NCBI RefSeq assembly: GCF_004403945.1
Contig: NZ_SOHM01000008.1
Span: forward strand, 124,743-188,742
DNA length: 64,000 bases
Direction: 5' to 3'
From: Cryobacterium lactosi
Lineage (GTDB): Bacteria; Actinomycetota; Actinomycetes; Actinomycetales; Microbacteriaceae
Part shown: piece after piece, positions 17,480 through 27,624 of the stretch
Layout of the letters: every line of letters begins with the position of its first letter
How positions within the stretch are numbered: position 1 is the first letter of the stretch
Notes under the pieces: generated by a model
Database searches by the model: none
Seen by the model: only the letters and a program-made list of their open reading frames with translations
What the model was told of the DNA's origin: nothing
Translations under genes and position numbers: made by a program

Positions 17480-18586
17480 TCACTGTCGGACGCCCGTTGT
17501 CGCGGCCCGCTGGATGCGCGCGACCAGGCGGCTGTTGTGCGCGGCGCGATCGAATCCCGGGGTCTCATGCGTCCCGTTCCGGATGTCGCGGGCCAGGCTG
17601 GCGTACACCTCGCCGACGTTGATCGAGGCGCCGTTCCAGATGGCTGCCGCGGTCGGACCGGTGCCGTTCGCAACCGGCGCATCGGGCGCGGTGAAATCCA
17701 CGCTCGACGTCAACGTCAGGTCACCGACCTGCACGCCCGCCGGGTGGTTGCCGGTCAGCCTCAGCCAGCCTTTCGAGCCACGCACCTGCAGGTCGAAAAC
17801 GGCGTCCGGCACCGGGACGCCGGCCAGGATCTGGATGTTGACCGACGCCCCGGAGGCCGTCTTGACGATCGCGTCCAGGTGATCCGGGACCTCGCGGACG
17901 GTGGTCTCGCCGGTGTCGGCAAGCATGACCTCCGGCCAGAGGAGTTCCGTGCGCGCATCAATGTCGGTGATGTCACCGAGCACGGTCTCGACGATCTGCA
18001 GGACGTGACCGACTGCGATCTGCATGAAGCCGGCGCCCGCCGCGGCCTTGTCGAAATACTCGTACACGCTCATCGACTCCGGACCGTTGCCGAAAGTCGT
18101 GCCTGTGACCCGTGCCGAGAGCACCTGGCCGAGACCTCCCCCGGCGATGATCTCTGCCGCGCGCCGCACGGAAGGATTGAGCGCGCCCTGCAGGCCGATG
18201 GCGGTGTGCAGGGATCCGGCGGCGGCTGCCATCTCCTCGGTTTCCTCGAGTGTTGCACCCAGCGGGGACTCCGAGTACACCGCCTTGCCCGCCGCGAGTG
18301 CCGCAAGGACAAGGTCGCGATGGGCGGGGACCTTCACCGCGACGGTGATCACGTCGATGGAGGGATCGGCGATCATCTCCAGCGGGTCGGAGAACCAGCG
18401 CTCGGCGCCGAAAGCCTCGGCTGCGGCTCGGGCACTCTCCTCGTGGCGCGTTGCCACTGCCGCCAAGACGAGGTCAGGTTGTGCGGCCAGTGCCGGGATG
18501 TGAGAGGCAGATGCCCAGCTCGCCTTGGTGTCGGCACCGATGATGCCGACCCGAATCTGGTGTCCTGTCATGATGTTCCGTTCCAT
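17480..18586 (-). CDS. Gfo/Idh/MocA family oxidoreductase
   Basis: 368 aa (ATG at 18586; ATG at 18571 is equally possible and has GGAACG upstream). The N-terminal Rossmann fold reads 'IRVGIIGADTKASWA', and the catalytic region has 'GKAVYSESPLGATLEET' in place of the common 'EKP' motif, so the usual catalytic Lys appears replaced by Ser-Glu-Ser-Pro. The C-terminal half is the expected beta-sheet domain. It probably oxidises or reduces a sugar-like substrate with NAD(P). It follows the aldo/keto reductase gene on the same strand (48 bp gap), and both are probably controlled by the divergent MarR protein. Confidence 0.85.
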   Translation of the reverse strand: MERNIMTGHQIRVGIIGADTKASWASASHIPALAAQPDLVLAAVATRHEESARAAAEAFGAERWFSDPLEMIADPSIDVITVAVKVPAHRDLVLAALAAGKAVYSESPLGATLEETEEMAAAAGSLHTAIGLQGALNPSVRRAAEIIAGGGLGQVLSARVTGTTFGNGPESMSVYEYFDKAAAGAGFMQIAVGHVLQIVETVLGDITDIDARTELLWPEVMLADTGETTVREVPDHLDAIVKTASGASVNIQILAGVPVPDAVFDLQVRGSKGWLRLTGNHPAGVQVGDLTLTSSVDFTAPDAPVANGTGPTAAAIWNGASINVGEVYASLARDIRNGTHETPGFDRAAHNSRLVARIQRAATTGVRQ

Positions 18587-18634
18587 TCTTGTGATGTGTG
18601 CGTGGTGTGGTGTGGGGTGTGTCGGGCGCGACCG

Positions 18635-19609
<975 letters not shown>

Positions 19610-19660
19610 TCATCCCGTCCTGGTGGGGCGCCTGTCTGCGAGCGTCGCGTCAAGCCGCCC

Positions 19661-19709
19661 AACTTGATGTGTCAACAACTACCACATGCGAACTTGATGC
19701 GTCAACAAC
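19661..19709. promoter_or_regulatory. Two candidate MarR operators between the aldo/keto reductase and marR genes
   Basis: AACTTGATGTGTCAACAAC (19661-19679) and AACTTGATGCGTCAACAAC (19691-19709) differ at one base, are exactly 30 bp apart, and each contains the palindrome TTGA-N4-TCAA. Position between divergent genes fits control of both by the MarR protein. Confidence 0.65.
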
Positions 19710-19725
19710 ACGGTAGAGTGATGGC

Positions 19726-20202
19726 ATGAACGAACTGGGTACGAGATGGCTGCGGGCCGATGAGCGGGACGCCTGGCTCGCCAACTCCGCGTTGATGATC
19801 AGCCTGCCGGCGGCACTCGATGCACGGATGCAGCGCGAGTCCGGAATGACGTTCTTCGAGTACATGGTCCTCTCCGTCCTGTCCGAGGAGCCCGACCGGA
19901 CAATGCAGTTGAGCCACCTGGCCGCCCGCACATCGTCATCGCTGTCGAGGTTGTCTCACGTGGTCGGCCGGCTGGAGAAGCGCGAGCTGATGTCCCGCGC
20001 GCGTATCCCCGGTGCGGGCAGGCGCACCAGCGCAACCCTGACCGATGCCGGCCTCGCGGAAGTCGTGGCCGCCGCCCCCGGGCATGTCGCAGCAGTCCGT
20101 GAATACCTGATAGACCGGCTCGAACCCGACGAGCTGGCAGTCTTGAGCCGCATCGGGAGTGCGGTCGATGCCGCCATCAGAGCCGCACCGGACGTCAGCT
20201 GA
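19726..20202 (+). CDS. MarR family transcriptional regulator
   Basis: 158 aa. The winged helix is at about residues 55-100: 'MQLSHLAARTSSSLSRLSHVVGRLEKRELMSR' and the wing 'GAGRRTSATLTDAGL'. Divergent to the aldo/keto reductase-Gfo/Idh pair with a 30-bp-spaced operator pair between, so it is probably their repressor. MarR proteins often respond to phenolic or oxidising compounds; the effector here is unknown. Confidence 0.88.
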   Translation: MNELGTRWLRADERDAWLANSALMISLPAALDARMQRESGMTFFEYMVLSVLSEEPDRTMQLSHLAARTSSSLSRLSHVVGRLEKRELMSRARIPGAGRRTSATLTDAGLAEVVAAAPGHVAAVREYLIDRLEPDELAVLSRIGSAVDAAIRAAPDVS

Positions 20203-20243
20203 TTTTCGAGCCGGCAGCCCGTAGCTTCTGACCCCGCTCGGGC

Positions 20244-21611
20244 TCAGCCCCAGTGGGACGGGCCCGCACTGCCCGCCGGGTACTCGTCGAGCGGCACTCC
20301 GCCCTCTTTCCACGCCTCCAGGATCGGGCTGATGATCCGCCAGCACTCCTCGGCGACGTCCCCGCGAACCGAGATCGATGGGTCGCTGGTGAGGATGCCG
20401 GCGAGAACCTCACCGTAGGCATCCAGCTGCCCGGCACCGAGCTCGGTCTCGAGGGACACCGTCTCGAGGGTGAAGGGATCGCCCTCGCCGTTCACGTTGA
20501 TGTCGAGCTTCACCCCGTTGGGGCCGAGCGCGATGTGCAGCTTGGTGGGGGCGGTGGGGCCGGTGAGCCCGACGGGCAGGTGCGGCACGGGTTTGAAGGT
20601 CACGACGATGTCCTTGCGCGTGTCATCGAGGGCCTTGCCAGAGCGCAACACGATGGGAACCCCGGCCCAGCGCCAGTTGTCGACGGCGAGGGTGATCTCG
20701 GCGAGGGTCTCGGTTTCGAGCGCCGGGTCGACGCCCTTCTCGTCGGCGTAGGAGGGCAGGTCGCGGCCGTCGATCGTGCCGGCGGTGTACCGGGCGCGAC
20801 GGGCGACCAGGTGCGGCTCGCCCGGCCACAGGTGGGTCGCGCGCAGCGCCTGCGCCATGGCCCCGCGCAGGTCGTCGGAGTCCAGGGTCGACGGCGGTTC
20901 CATGGTGGCCAGGGCCAGCACCAGCAGCAGGTGGCTCTGGATCATGTCGACGAGCGCGCCCGCCTTGTCGTAGTAACCGGCGCGACTCTCCAGGCCGAGT
21001 TTTTCGTCGTAGTGGATCTCGATCTTCTCGACGTTGTCCGCGTTCCAGTTCTGCTCGAAGATCCGGTTGGCGAAGCGCAGGCCGAGCAGGTTCAGCACCG
21101 TGGACTTGCCGAGGAAGTGGTCCACCCGGTGAATCCTCGACTCGGGCACGAGGCGCGAGACCAGGCGGTTGAGGGCGATCGCGCCGGCCAGGTCGGTGCC
21201 GAACGGCTTCTCCAGGGCGAGCGAGGTGCCCTCGGGGAGCTCGATGGTGTCCAGCGCACGGCAGCTGGCCTCGGTCACGGCCGGCGGCAGCGCAAAGTAC
21301 AGGGCGGGCGCGGTCTCGCATTCGTCGAGGACGCGGCGGAGATCCTCGGCGTCGGTGGCATCGGCGACGACGTAACGGCTGCGGGAAACGACCGCTTCGG
21401 TGGCGTCAGGGGCGGCCCCGCCCTTGGCGAAGGCGGTGCGGAGCAGCTCCTGCCACGCATCCGGCGTGATCGTCGCGTTGCTCGCCCCGATCAGCTCAAG
21501 GTCGATGTCCCGGTCGGCGGCGAGCAGCTGGCCGAGGCCGGGCAGGAGCAATCGGGTGCTCAGGTCCCCGCCCGCGCCGAAGATGACCAGGGTCTTGCGG
21601 TGTAGAGGCAT
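20244..21611 (-). CDS. zwf: Glucose-6-phosphate dehydrogenase (paralogue)
   Basis: 455 aa. 'FGAGGDLSTRLLLPGL' (11-26) binds NADP, 'EKPFG' (134-138) and 'RVDHFLGK' (162-169) are the substrate and active-site motifs, with the conserved His in the latter. It catalyses the first step of the oxidative pentose-phosphate pathway. There is no tal, gnd or opcA alongside, so it looks like an isolated paralogue rather than the main pathway copy. The protein is slightly shorter than the usual 480-510 residues. Confidence 0.9.
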   Translation of the reverse strand: MPLHRKTLVIFGAGGDLSTRLLLPGLGQLLAADRDIDLELIGASNATITPDAWQELLRTAFAKGGAAPDATEAVVSRSRYVVADATDAEDLRRVLDECETAPALYFALPPAVTEASCRALDTIELPEGTSLALEKPFGTDLAGAIALNRLVSRLVPESRIHRVDHFLGKSTVLNLLGLRFANRIFEQNWNADNVEKIEIHYDEKLGLESRAGYYDKAGALVDMIQSHLLLVLALATMEPPSTLDSDDLRGAMAQALRATHLWPGEPHLVARRARYTAGTIDGRDLPSYADEKGVDPALETETLAEITLAVDNWRWAGVPIVLRSGKALDDTRKDIVVTFKPVPHLPVGLTGPTAPTKLHIALGPNGVKLDINVNGEGDPFTLETVSLETELGAGQLDAYGEVLAGILTSDPSISVRGDVAEECWRIISPILEAWKEGGVPLDEYPAGSAGPSHWG

Positions 21612-21659
21612 TGTTCGAACCTAGTCGAACGACCCCCGGGAAGGGGACATTCGGCGCAG

Positions 21660-22310
21660 TCAGACCGCGGAGCCGGAGGCGATGTACAGCGCGCTCAGGG
21701 CGCCGCGGGCGGTGATGCCGACGTTCTCGGGGTAGTCGGCGAGCACCGGCGGCCGTCTCTGGCCGGGCTTGGGGGTGAACCCCCAGGCCGAGTGCTGCCG
21801 GATGTCCAACAGCACGGTGGCCCGCGGGTCCTCAGCCGACGGCGCCCGGTCGATGCGGGCCATCAGGTCCTCCCGCAGCGCCAGGTCCAGCGGTTCAAGG
21901 TGACTGCCGCGATCCCGCATGGTGCCGTTCGTGGTCAGTGCCCCGCGGGCCACCAGGCTGGCGGTGGTCGCTTCCGACACGACGGCCCAGAGCGCGGTGA
22001 CGGCGGGGTAGATCTTCCACGGCTTGCCGCGCTCGACGAACGCCTGAAGAACCGCGTCGAGGGGCCCGTTTCCGGTCGGGGACGCATCCACCAGGGTGAG
22101 TTTCGCGTTCGACGACGGACCGAAACGAGACCTCGTGGCGACGAGCCGTCCTCGAAAGGCCAGGTCGATGAGTGCGGCGACCGCGATGTCCATCGACCCG
22201 AAGCGGAGTTGACCGGACATGGCGGGCAGGGCCAATTGCAGCTCTTCGGGCAGGCTCAGCTCGGTGGTGCGCGTCAGATCGGGGATCGTGCAGACGTTGA
22301 CATCTGTCAT
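21660..22310 (-). CDS. GOLPH3/VPS74 (GPP34)-like protein
   Basis: 216 aa. 'LSLPEELQLALPAMSGQLRF' followed by 'MDIAVAALIDLAFRGRLV' resembles the start of GPP34-family proteins, which in actinobacteria are all-helical cytosolic proteins; in eukaryotes the family binds PI4P on Golgi membranes. The bacterial role is unknown. No membrane segment is visible. Lies alone between zwf and an APH-like gene on the same strand, with gaps of 48 and 116 bp. Confidence 0.6.
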   Translation of the reverse strand: MTDVNVCTIPDLTRTTELSLPEELQLALPAMSGQLRFGSMDIAVAALIDLAFRGRLVATRSRFGPSSNAKLTLVDASPTGNGPLDAVLQAFVERGKPWKIYPAVTALWAVVSEATTASLVARGALTTNGTMRDRGSHLEPLDLALREDLMARIDRAPSAEDPRATVLLDIRQHSAWGFTPKPGQRRPPVLADYPENVGITARGALSALYIASGSAV

Positions 22311-22426
22311 GGGCGAACTCCTTCGGTAGGCGCGGGTGCTGAGTCACTAGATACAACGCACCGACGTGCCGTCTATTCCCTATCCGGCGGCAACCCTTCA
22401 GTTGTGATGCCCCTCCCCGGTGGCCG

Positions 22427-23191
22427 TCAGCCGTTCCAGGCGGCGAGGAACGCGGCGTCGCGGGCGTACTCCTCCGCTTCGTCCAGCAGGTGCGGCTTGC
22501 CCAGCTCGTCGGCCTTCAACCGAGACATCTCGGCCAGGTCGTGCAGGCGGATGATCGCGACCCGCAGCACATCCGCCCAGGTCGCATCCGACCCGTAGGC
22601 GTCGAGGATCAGCTGGGTGCGCCGACGGGCGTGCTCCATGCCGGGCGCGGTCGGCGGGGTCGTGCCGGTGAGCGGCACCGACCGGGTGGCGAAATAGGCG
22701 AGGTCCCAGAGACGGGGTCCCGGTGAGCACATGTCGAAGTCGATCGCGCCGATGAGGTGTCCGTCGGCGAACGCGAGGTTGTGCGGGGCGAAGTCGTTGT
22801 GGCAGATCACCTCACTGGGCACCTTCGCGCGCGACTGCCAGATCCGGTCATCCAGCGCGAAGCCGATGCTGGCATCGTGCAGCTGGCGCAGGAACTGGGC
22901 GCCCTCGGTCAGCAGACGCTCCGCCCACACCCACTCGGGCAGCGGGTACACCGGCACATCCCCGTCGATGAAGGTCAGCCGCTCGCGGTCGCCTTCCACG
23001 CCGAGCGGTCGCGGTGCCCACGTCACGCCGGCCAGGGCGAGGTAGTCCAGGTAGGCGTGCACGGTGGGGGTCCAGGGGCCACCGGTGCGCAGAACGGTGT
23101 CGCCATCCCGGCTCACCTCGTTCATATTGCCGCCGGCCAGGATGATGGGCGGCATGGCGGGCGGGATGACGGTCGGGCGTTCCGCGTTCAT
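22427..23191 (-). CDS. Aminoglycoside phosphotransferase (APH) family protein
   Basis: 254 aa. The kinase core motifs are 'VICHNDFAPHN' (catalytic Asp) and 'GAIDFDMCSPGPRLWDLAYF' (metal-binding Asp). The N-terminal lobe is short ('GGNMNEVSRDGDTVLRTGG'). Such proteins phosphorylate small molecules such as aminoglycosides, choline or fructosamine; true drug resistance cannot be inferred. It stands alone with 145 bp to the next gene. Confidence 0.82.
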   Translation of the reverse strand: MNAERPTVIPPAMPPIILAGGNMNEVSRDGDTVLRTGGPWTPTVHAYLDYLALAGVTWAPRPLGVEGDRERLTFIDGDVPVYPLPEWVWAERLLTEGAQFLRQLHDASIGFALDDRIWQSRAKVPSEVICHNDFAPHNLAFADGHLIGAIDFDMCSPGPRLWDLAYFATRSVPLTGTTPPTAPGMEHARRRTQLILDAYGSDATWADVLRVAIIRLHDLAEMSRLKADELGKPHLLDEAEEYARDAAFLAAWNG

Positions 23192-23335
23192 CCGCTCAGG
23201 CTACGCGACCGGGTACCGCGACCTAGGTCGCGGCCCCGCAGAAGAGGCTGAAGAGTCAGTACAGGCAGATTCCCCGGTTGGGGGGCCGGTCGTGGGGCAG
23301 AATGGGCCAACGAGTACCTGCGAGCGGAGAACAGC

Positions 23336-23575
23336 ATGAGCAACAACACCCAGGACGAACCGGTTCAGGACCAGAACAGCACGACCGAGAACGACAAGGT
23401 GGCGGGCATCCTGCAGCAGCAGGAAGCCGACCTGGCCGGCCATGACGAGGCGCAGGTGCTGGCCGCGTTGCGTCAGCGTTTCGCCGACGGCGGTCACGAG
23501 GTGGCCGACGATGTCGTCGCGGAGCACGCCCGTCGCATCGCCGGCATGGAGCCGAACAGGTTCTCCCAGGAGTAA
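23336..23575 (+). CDS. Small conserved hypothetical protein
   Basis: 79 aa, acidic, hydrophilic, Gln/Asp/Glu-rich N terminus ('DEPVQDQNSTTENDK') and a helical C terminus. GGAGA precedes the ATG at a good distance and a strong terminator follows directly, which supports a real gene despite its size. No function can be assigned. Confidence 0.7.
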   Translation: MSNNTQDEPVQDQNSTTENDKVAGILQQQEADLAGHDEAQVLAALRQRFADGGHEVADDVVAEHARRIAGMEPNRFSQE

Positions 23576-23578
23576 GCA

Positions 23579-23609
23579 CCTCGAGCCCCGGGTGTGCCGG
23601 GGCTCGAGG
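23579..23609. terminator. Bidirectional terminator
   Basis: CCTCGAGCCCCGG pairs perfectly with CCGGGGCTCGAGG around a 5-base loop. It sits between the convergent stop codons at 23575 and 23617. Confidence 0.85.
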
Positions 23610-23616
23610 CGCGCGG

Positions 23617-24462
23617 TCAGCTCTCCCGGCCGAAGAACCGGCCCAGGTCGCCCAGCCCCGGGATCTCGAAGTTCGAGGCGAGGTCGGAGAGTGCGGGCGC
23701 TTCGACGTTTGAGCCGAGCTCGCTCAACTGGTCGCCCGCCGCGCCGGCGTAGTCCTCGGCACCCGCGGTGAGGTCGCCCAGGCCGCCGGCCAGGTTCTCG
23801 AAGTCCACGCCGAGCCCGGCGGCCTGGTCGAGGATCGGTGCGGCCACACTGCTGAGCACGGCGCCACCGGCCACGGCGGCGAGCAGGCCGCCGGCCGCTC
23901 CCAGACCGGCGCCGGCGACCGCGCCGACCCCCACTCCAGCAAGGGCGCCGGACCCGCCGCGCCCGGTGGACTTGGCGAACAGCCCGCGCAGAAAGCCGGG
24001 GTTGTGAGCCTCGCCGCGGGCTGCGGCGCGTGCCAGGTCGCCGGGGGCGGCGGATGCGGGGTGTTCGCTGGCCGGCAGCTCCGCGCGCAGGTCGGCGTTC
24101 ACCTGGTCACGCTGCGCGGGAGTCAGCCGGGCGAACGCATCCCGGTGCACCTGCTCCAGCTGCTCGGGCTGCGCGGTCTTGAGAAGGTAGTCGTAGCGGG
24201 CGATGGCCGCCGCGTCGTCAGGGTTGGCGGGGCGCACTCCTGCGGCCGGCTGGGCTGGTGCCGGGCTCTGCCGGGCAGCGGATGCCGGCTGCGGGGCCCG
24301 CGTGGACGGGGCGGCGGCAGCTCGGGAGTCGCCGGTGACCTTGTCGGCGGCGGCGCGCACGACGGCGCGCCAATCCGCGTTGCCGGAGCCGTTGGCCGAT
24401 GACTGCCCCGACTTGTCGAGGGCTTTTGATGCCATGTTCAGAATGCGCTGGAAATTGCTCAC
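23617..24462 (-). CDS. Conserved actinobacterial hypothetical protein, Ala-rich with glycine-zipper segment
   Basis: 281 aa from a GTG at 24462 with GAAGGG upstream. Three parts: a Ser/Ala/Pro-rich N-terminal third; a conserved helical block 'YDYLLKTAQPEQLEQVHRDA' plus 'RLTPAQRDQV' (about 90-125); and a hydrophobic Gly/Ala segment at about 170-205 ('GALAGVGVGAVAGAGLGAAG') that could insert in a membrane. Similar proteins are sometimes labelled cation-transporting ATPase in databases, but no ATPase motif is present. Function unknown. Confidence 0.65.
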   Translation of the reverse strand: MSNFQRILNMASKALDKSGQSSANGSGNADWRAVVRAAADKVTGDSRAAAAPSTRAPQPASAARQSPAPAQPAAGVRPANPDDAAAIARYDYLLKTAQPEQLEQVHRDAFARLTPAQRDQVNADLRAELPASEHPASAAPGDLARAAARGEAHNPGFLRGLFAKSTGRGGSGALAGVGVGAVAGAGLGAAGGLLAAVAGGAVLSSVAAPILDQAAGLGVDFENLAGGLGDLTAGAEDYAGAAGDQLSELGSNVEAPALSDLASNFEIPGLGDLGRFFGRES

Positions 24463-24547
24463 AGGAGGCCCTTCAATTTGGCTGGAGTACCAGTTTTCCT
24501 GATTTCACCTGAGCAAACCCTCCTAGCCGACCGGGTGAATCAGCGCC

Positions 24548-25723
24548 CTACCGGCCCCGGTAGGGGCGGAAGAAGTCGCGCAGCTCTCTGGCGTAGAGCT
24601 CGGGCTCTTCGAACGCGGCGAAGTGGCCGCCGCGGGCAGGTTCGGTGGCGCGCACCACATTGGCGGTGCGTTCGAGCCAGGCCAGGGGTGGGCGCACCAG
24701 GTCGGCGGGAAACAGGGCGAACCCCGACGGCACCTCCACCCGGCGGGCGAGTTGGGCAGGCGGGATGGCGGCATTCGCGGCGTACATTCGCATAGACGAG
24801 CCGATCGTGCCGGTGAACCAGTAGATGCTGAGGTTGGTGAGAATCTCGTCCCTGCTGAAGGCACTCTCCACGGTGCCGTCGTTGTCGCTCCAGGCACGGA
24901 GTTTCTCGACGATCCAGGCGGCGAGCCCCGCCGGGGAATCGGTGAGCCCCACCGCGATGGTCTGTGGTTTGCTGCGGTGCATCGCCGCGTAGGCGCCCTC
25001 CGCCACTGCCCACTCCGCGCCGGAGTGCAGCCAGGCGCGTTCCTCCGGAGCCAGATCGGCGGGATCGCCCTGATAGTGCGGCAGACCCGCATCGGTGCGG
25101 TGCACGGCGACCACCCGGTCGGGATGGTCCAGCGCGAGATAACGGCTGACGTGACTGCCCAGGTCGCCGCCCGCCGCGCCGAATCGGGCGTAGCCCAGCC
25201 CGGTCATCAGTTCGGCCCAGAGCCCGGCAACGTCGATGGAGGTAAGCGGGTCGCCGGTGGGGATGTCGGAGTAGCCGAAGCCTGGCAGGTCGGGCACCAC
25301 CACGTCGAACGCGTCGGCGGGATCGGCGCCGTGCGCGCCCGGGTCGGTGAGCAGCGGGATCACCTTGGCGTAACGCCAGAACGAGTCCGGCCAGCCGTGG
25401 CTGAGCACCAGCGGTAGCGCGGGCGCGACCGGGGTGGCGGCTCGGGCATGCACGAAGTGGATGCCGAGGCCGCTGACGTCCGCCCGAAACCGCGGAAGGC
25501 GGTTGAGCGCGGCCTCCTGCGCGGGCCAGTCGAAGCCGTCCGCCCAATAGGCGACCAGCTCGCGGAGAAACGCGACATCGGTACCGAGCGACCAGCCGGC
25601 GCCCGCCGGTGCATCCGGCCACCGGGTGGCACGCAACCGCGCCCGCAGGTCGTCGATCGCTGCGGGCAAGGTCACGGGTGAGAACGGGATGGGCCGCAGG
25701 GTGGCATCCGCTGTGGGAGTCAT
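24548..25723 (-). CDS. Epoxide hydrolase family alpha/beta hydrolase
   Basis: 391 aa from the ATG at 25723 (the frame extends to 25795 but the extension is unlike the family). The N-terminal EHN region ends before 'LVLSHGWPDSFW' (oxyanion hole HGWP). The nucleophile Asp is in 'GAAGGDLGSHVS' and the final His in 'ARGGHFAAFEEP', completing the triad. Members open epoxides or act on juvenile-hormone-like esters; in soil actinobacteria the substrates are mostly unknown. The gene stands alone. Confidence 0.88.
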   Translation of the reverse strand: MTPTADATLRPIPFSPVTLPAAIDDLRARLRATRWPDAPAGAGWSLGTDVAFLRELVAYWADGFDWPAQEAALNRLPRFRADVSGLGIHFVHARAATPVAPALPLVLSHGWPDSFWRYAKVIPLLTDPGAHGADPADAFDVVVPDLPGFGYSDIPTGDPLTSIDVAGLWAELMTGLGYARFGAAGGDLGSHVSRYLALDHPDRVVAVHRTDAGLPHYQGDPADLAPEERAWLHSGAEWAVAEGAYAAMHRSKPQTIAVGLTDSPAGLAAWIVEKLRAWSDNDGTVESAFSRDEILTNLSIYWFTGTIGSSMRMYAANAAIPPAQLARRVEVPSGFALFPADLVRPPLAWLERTANVVRATEPARGGHFAAFEEPELYARELRDFFRPYRGR

Positions 25724-25828
25724 GCCCGCAAAACTACCGGGAAGAACCGACACACAGAAGGCACACGAGGTGAGGCCCAGGGATAAGAACGTCACCGGGC
25801 GTTTGCCAGCCCCTGCGACCGGCAGCCC

Positions 25829-26665
25829 CTACGCGCGCACCGATTTGCGCTCGTAGATGACCATTGACCAGACGTAACCGATGATCGTGATCAGCACGCA
25901 CCAGCCCAGTGCGAGCAGCGCGTTCCAGCCGAGCGGGGTGCCCAGCAGCAGCCCGCGCAGGGTCTCGACCATGGGCGTGAACGGTTGGTACTCGGCGAAG
26001 AACTGCAGACCGGCCGGCATGGACTCGGTCGGCACGAATCCGCTGCCCAGGAACGGCAGCAGCACCAGCAGGAGGGGCAGGTTGCTGGCGGTCTCGACCG
26101 ACTTGGCCTGCATGCCCATGCCCACGGCGAGCCAGGTGATGGAGAACGCGATCAGCGCGATCAGGCCGAAGGCGGCGAGCCACTCGAGTGGGGTGGCGGT
26201 GGGCCGGAAGCCGATCAGCACACCTACGGCGAGCACGAGCGCCACGGCGATGATCGCCTGGATGGTGTTGCCGAGCACGTGCCCGGCGAGCACGGCCGCG
26301 CGGGAGATCGCCATGGTGCGGAACCTCGCGGTGATGCCCTCGGTCATGTCCATCGAGACCGTGGTGGCGGTGCCGCCGGCCGTGCCGGCGATGGTGATCG
26401 CCAGGATGCCCGGCATCACGTAGGCGAGGTAGGCCTCGCGGCCCCCGGCCGGGTCCACGCCCGGCAGGCCGGCGCCGAGGGTGCCGCCGAAGACGAACAC
26501 GAACATCAGCAGGATCACCACCGGCCCCACGATGGTGAACACGGACAGGCCCGGGTACCGGATCATGTGCAGCAGGTTGCGCCGCAGCATGGTGATCGCA
26601 TCGGCGACGACGTAGGACTGACGGGAGCCCTGCGCGGTGGGGCGCGGGGCCGTGATGGTGGTCAT
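25829..26665 (-). CDS. ABC-2 type transporter permease (DrrB-like)
   Basis: 278 aa with six hydrophobic segments: about 40-60, 80-100, 130-160, 165-185, 190-210 and 250-270. 'FGSGFVPTESMPAGLQFFAEYQPFTPM' is characteristic of daunorubicin-resistance-type permeases. It overlaps the ATPase gene by 4 bp (ATGA), so the two are translationally coupled and form an exporter. It is the last gene of a four-gene operon (ribbon-helix-helix regulator, DUF4097, ATPase, permease). Confidence 0.9.
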   Translation of the reverse strand: MTTITAPRPTAQGSRQSYVVADAITMLRRNLLHMIRYPGLSVFTIVGPVVILLMFVFVFGGTLGAGLPGVDPAGGREAYLAYVMPGILAITIAGTAGGTATTVSMDMTEGITARFRTMAISRAAVLAGHVLGNTIQAIIAVALVLAVGVLIGFRPTATPLEWLAAFGLIALIAFSITWLAVGMGMQAKSVETASNLPLLLVLLPFLGSGFVPTESMPAGLQFFAEYQPFTPMVETLRGLLLGTPLGWNALLALGWCVLITIIGYVWSMVIYERKSVRA

Positions 26666-27624
26666 GACTCACGTTCCTTTCTGTCGGCCCGGCCGGGTAC
26701 GGTCTTCGCGCCGGTCAGCGCGAAGAACACGTCGTCGAGGTCGGGAGTGTGGATGCTGAGGTCGACGACCTCGAGGTGGCCCGCGTCGAGCCGGTCCAGC
26801 ACCGCGCGCAGGGCGCCGACGCCGCCGGCGCTGGGCACGGTGAGCGTGAGCCCGGTGTCGTCGGCCTCTGACTTGTCGAGCAGGCGGGCGGCGGTGTCGA
26901 GCGCCGCGGCATCCGCGAATCGAAGCCGGATGTGCCCGCCGGGGACGAGGCTCTTGAGCTCGTCCGGCGTGCCGTCGGCGACGATGCGGCCGCCGTCGAG
27001 CACTGCGATGTGGTCGGCGAGCTGGTCGGCCTCCTCGAGGTGCTGGGTGGTGAGCAGCACCGTGGTGCCCTCAGCCACCAGGTCGCGCACGATGTCCCAC
27101 ATCGTGTGCCGGCTGCGCGGGTCGAGGCCCGTGGTGGGTTCGTCGAGGAAGATCACGCTCGGTGCGGCCACCAGGGTCATCGCCAGGTCGAGGCGACGGC
27201 GCATGCCACCGGAGTAGGTGGCGAGCGGCTTGCGGGCGGCCTCGACGAGGTCGAACTGCTCGAGCAGCTCGGCCACCCGTGCCGCGCCGCGTTTTGCGCC
27301 GAGGTGGCGGAGCCGAGCCATCAGCAGCAGGTTCTCCTCCCCGGTGAGCAGGCCGTCGACCGCCGAGAACTGCCCGGTGAGGCCGATCGCGGCCCGCACG
27401 CCATCCGGGTCACGCACCACGTCGCATCCCGCCACGGTGAGGGAGCCGGCGTCCGGCCGCACCAGGGTGGAGAGGATGTGCACGGTCGTGGTCTTTCCGG
27501 CGCCGTTGGGGCCGAGCAGTGCGGTGACGGTGCCGGCAGTGACGGTGAGGTCGACGTTGTCGAGCACGATCTTGCTGCCGTAGTGCTTTCGCAGTCCGTG
27601 GACGGCGATCGCGGTGGTGGTCAT
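26662..27624 (-). CDS. ABC transporter ATP-binding protein (DrrA-like)
   Basis: 320 aa. Walker A 'GPNGAGKTT', signature 'YSGGMRRRLDLAMTL', Walker B 'VIFLDEPTTGLD' and H-loop 'TTQHLEEAD'. The extra C-terminal domain of about 80 residues, ending in 'PDLDDVFFALTG', is typical of DrrA-type drug exporters. It overlaps the DUF4097 gene upstream by 4 bp and the permease downstream by 4 bp, so all three are made together. Confidence 0.92.
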   Translation of the reverse strand: MTTTAIAVHGLRKHYGSKIVLDNVDLTVTAGTVTALLGPNGAGKTTTVHILSTLVRPDAGSLTVAGCDVVRDPDGVRAAIGLTGQFSAVDGLLTGEENLLLMARLRHLGAKRGAARVAELLEQFDLVEAARKPLATYSGGMRRRLDLAMTLVAAPSVIFLDEPTTGLDPRSRHTMWDIVRDLVAEGTTVLLTTQHLEEADQLADHIAVLDGGRIVADGTPDELKSLVPGGHIRLRFADAAALDTAARLLDKSEADDTGLTLTVPSAGGVGALRAVLDRLDAGHLEVVDLSIHTPDLDDVFFALTGAKTVPGRADRKERES

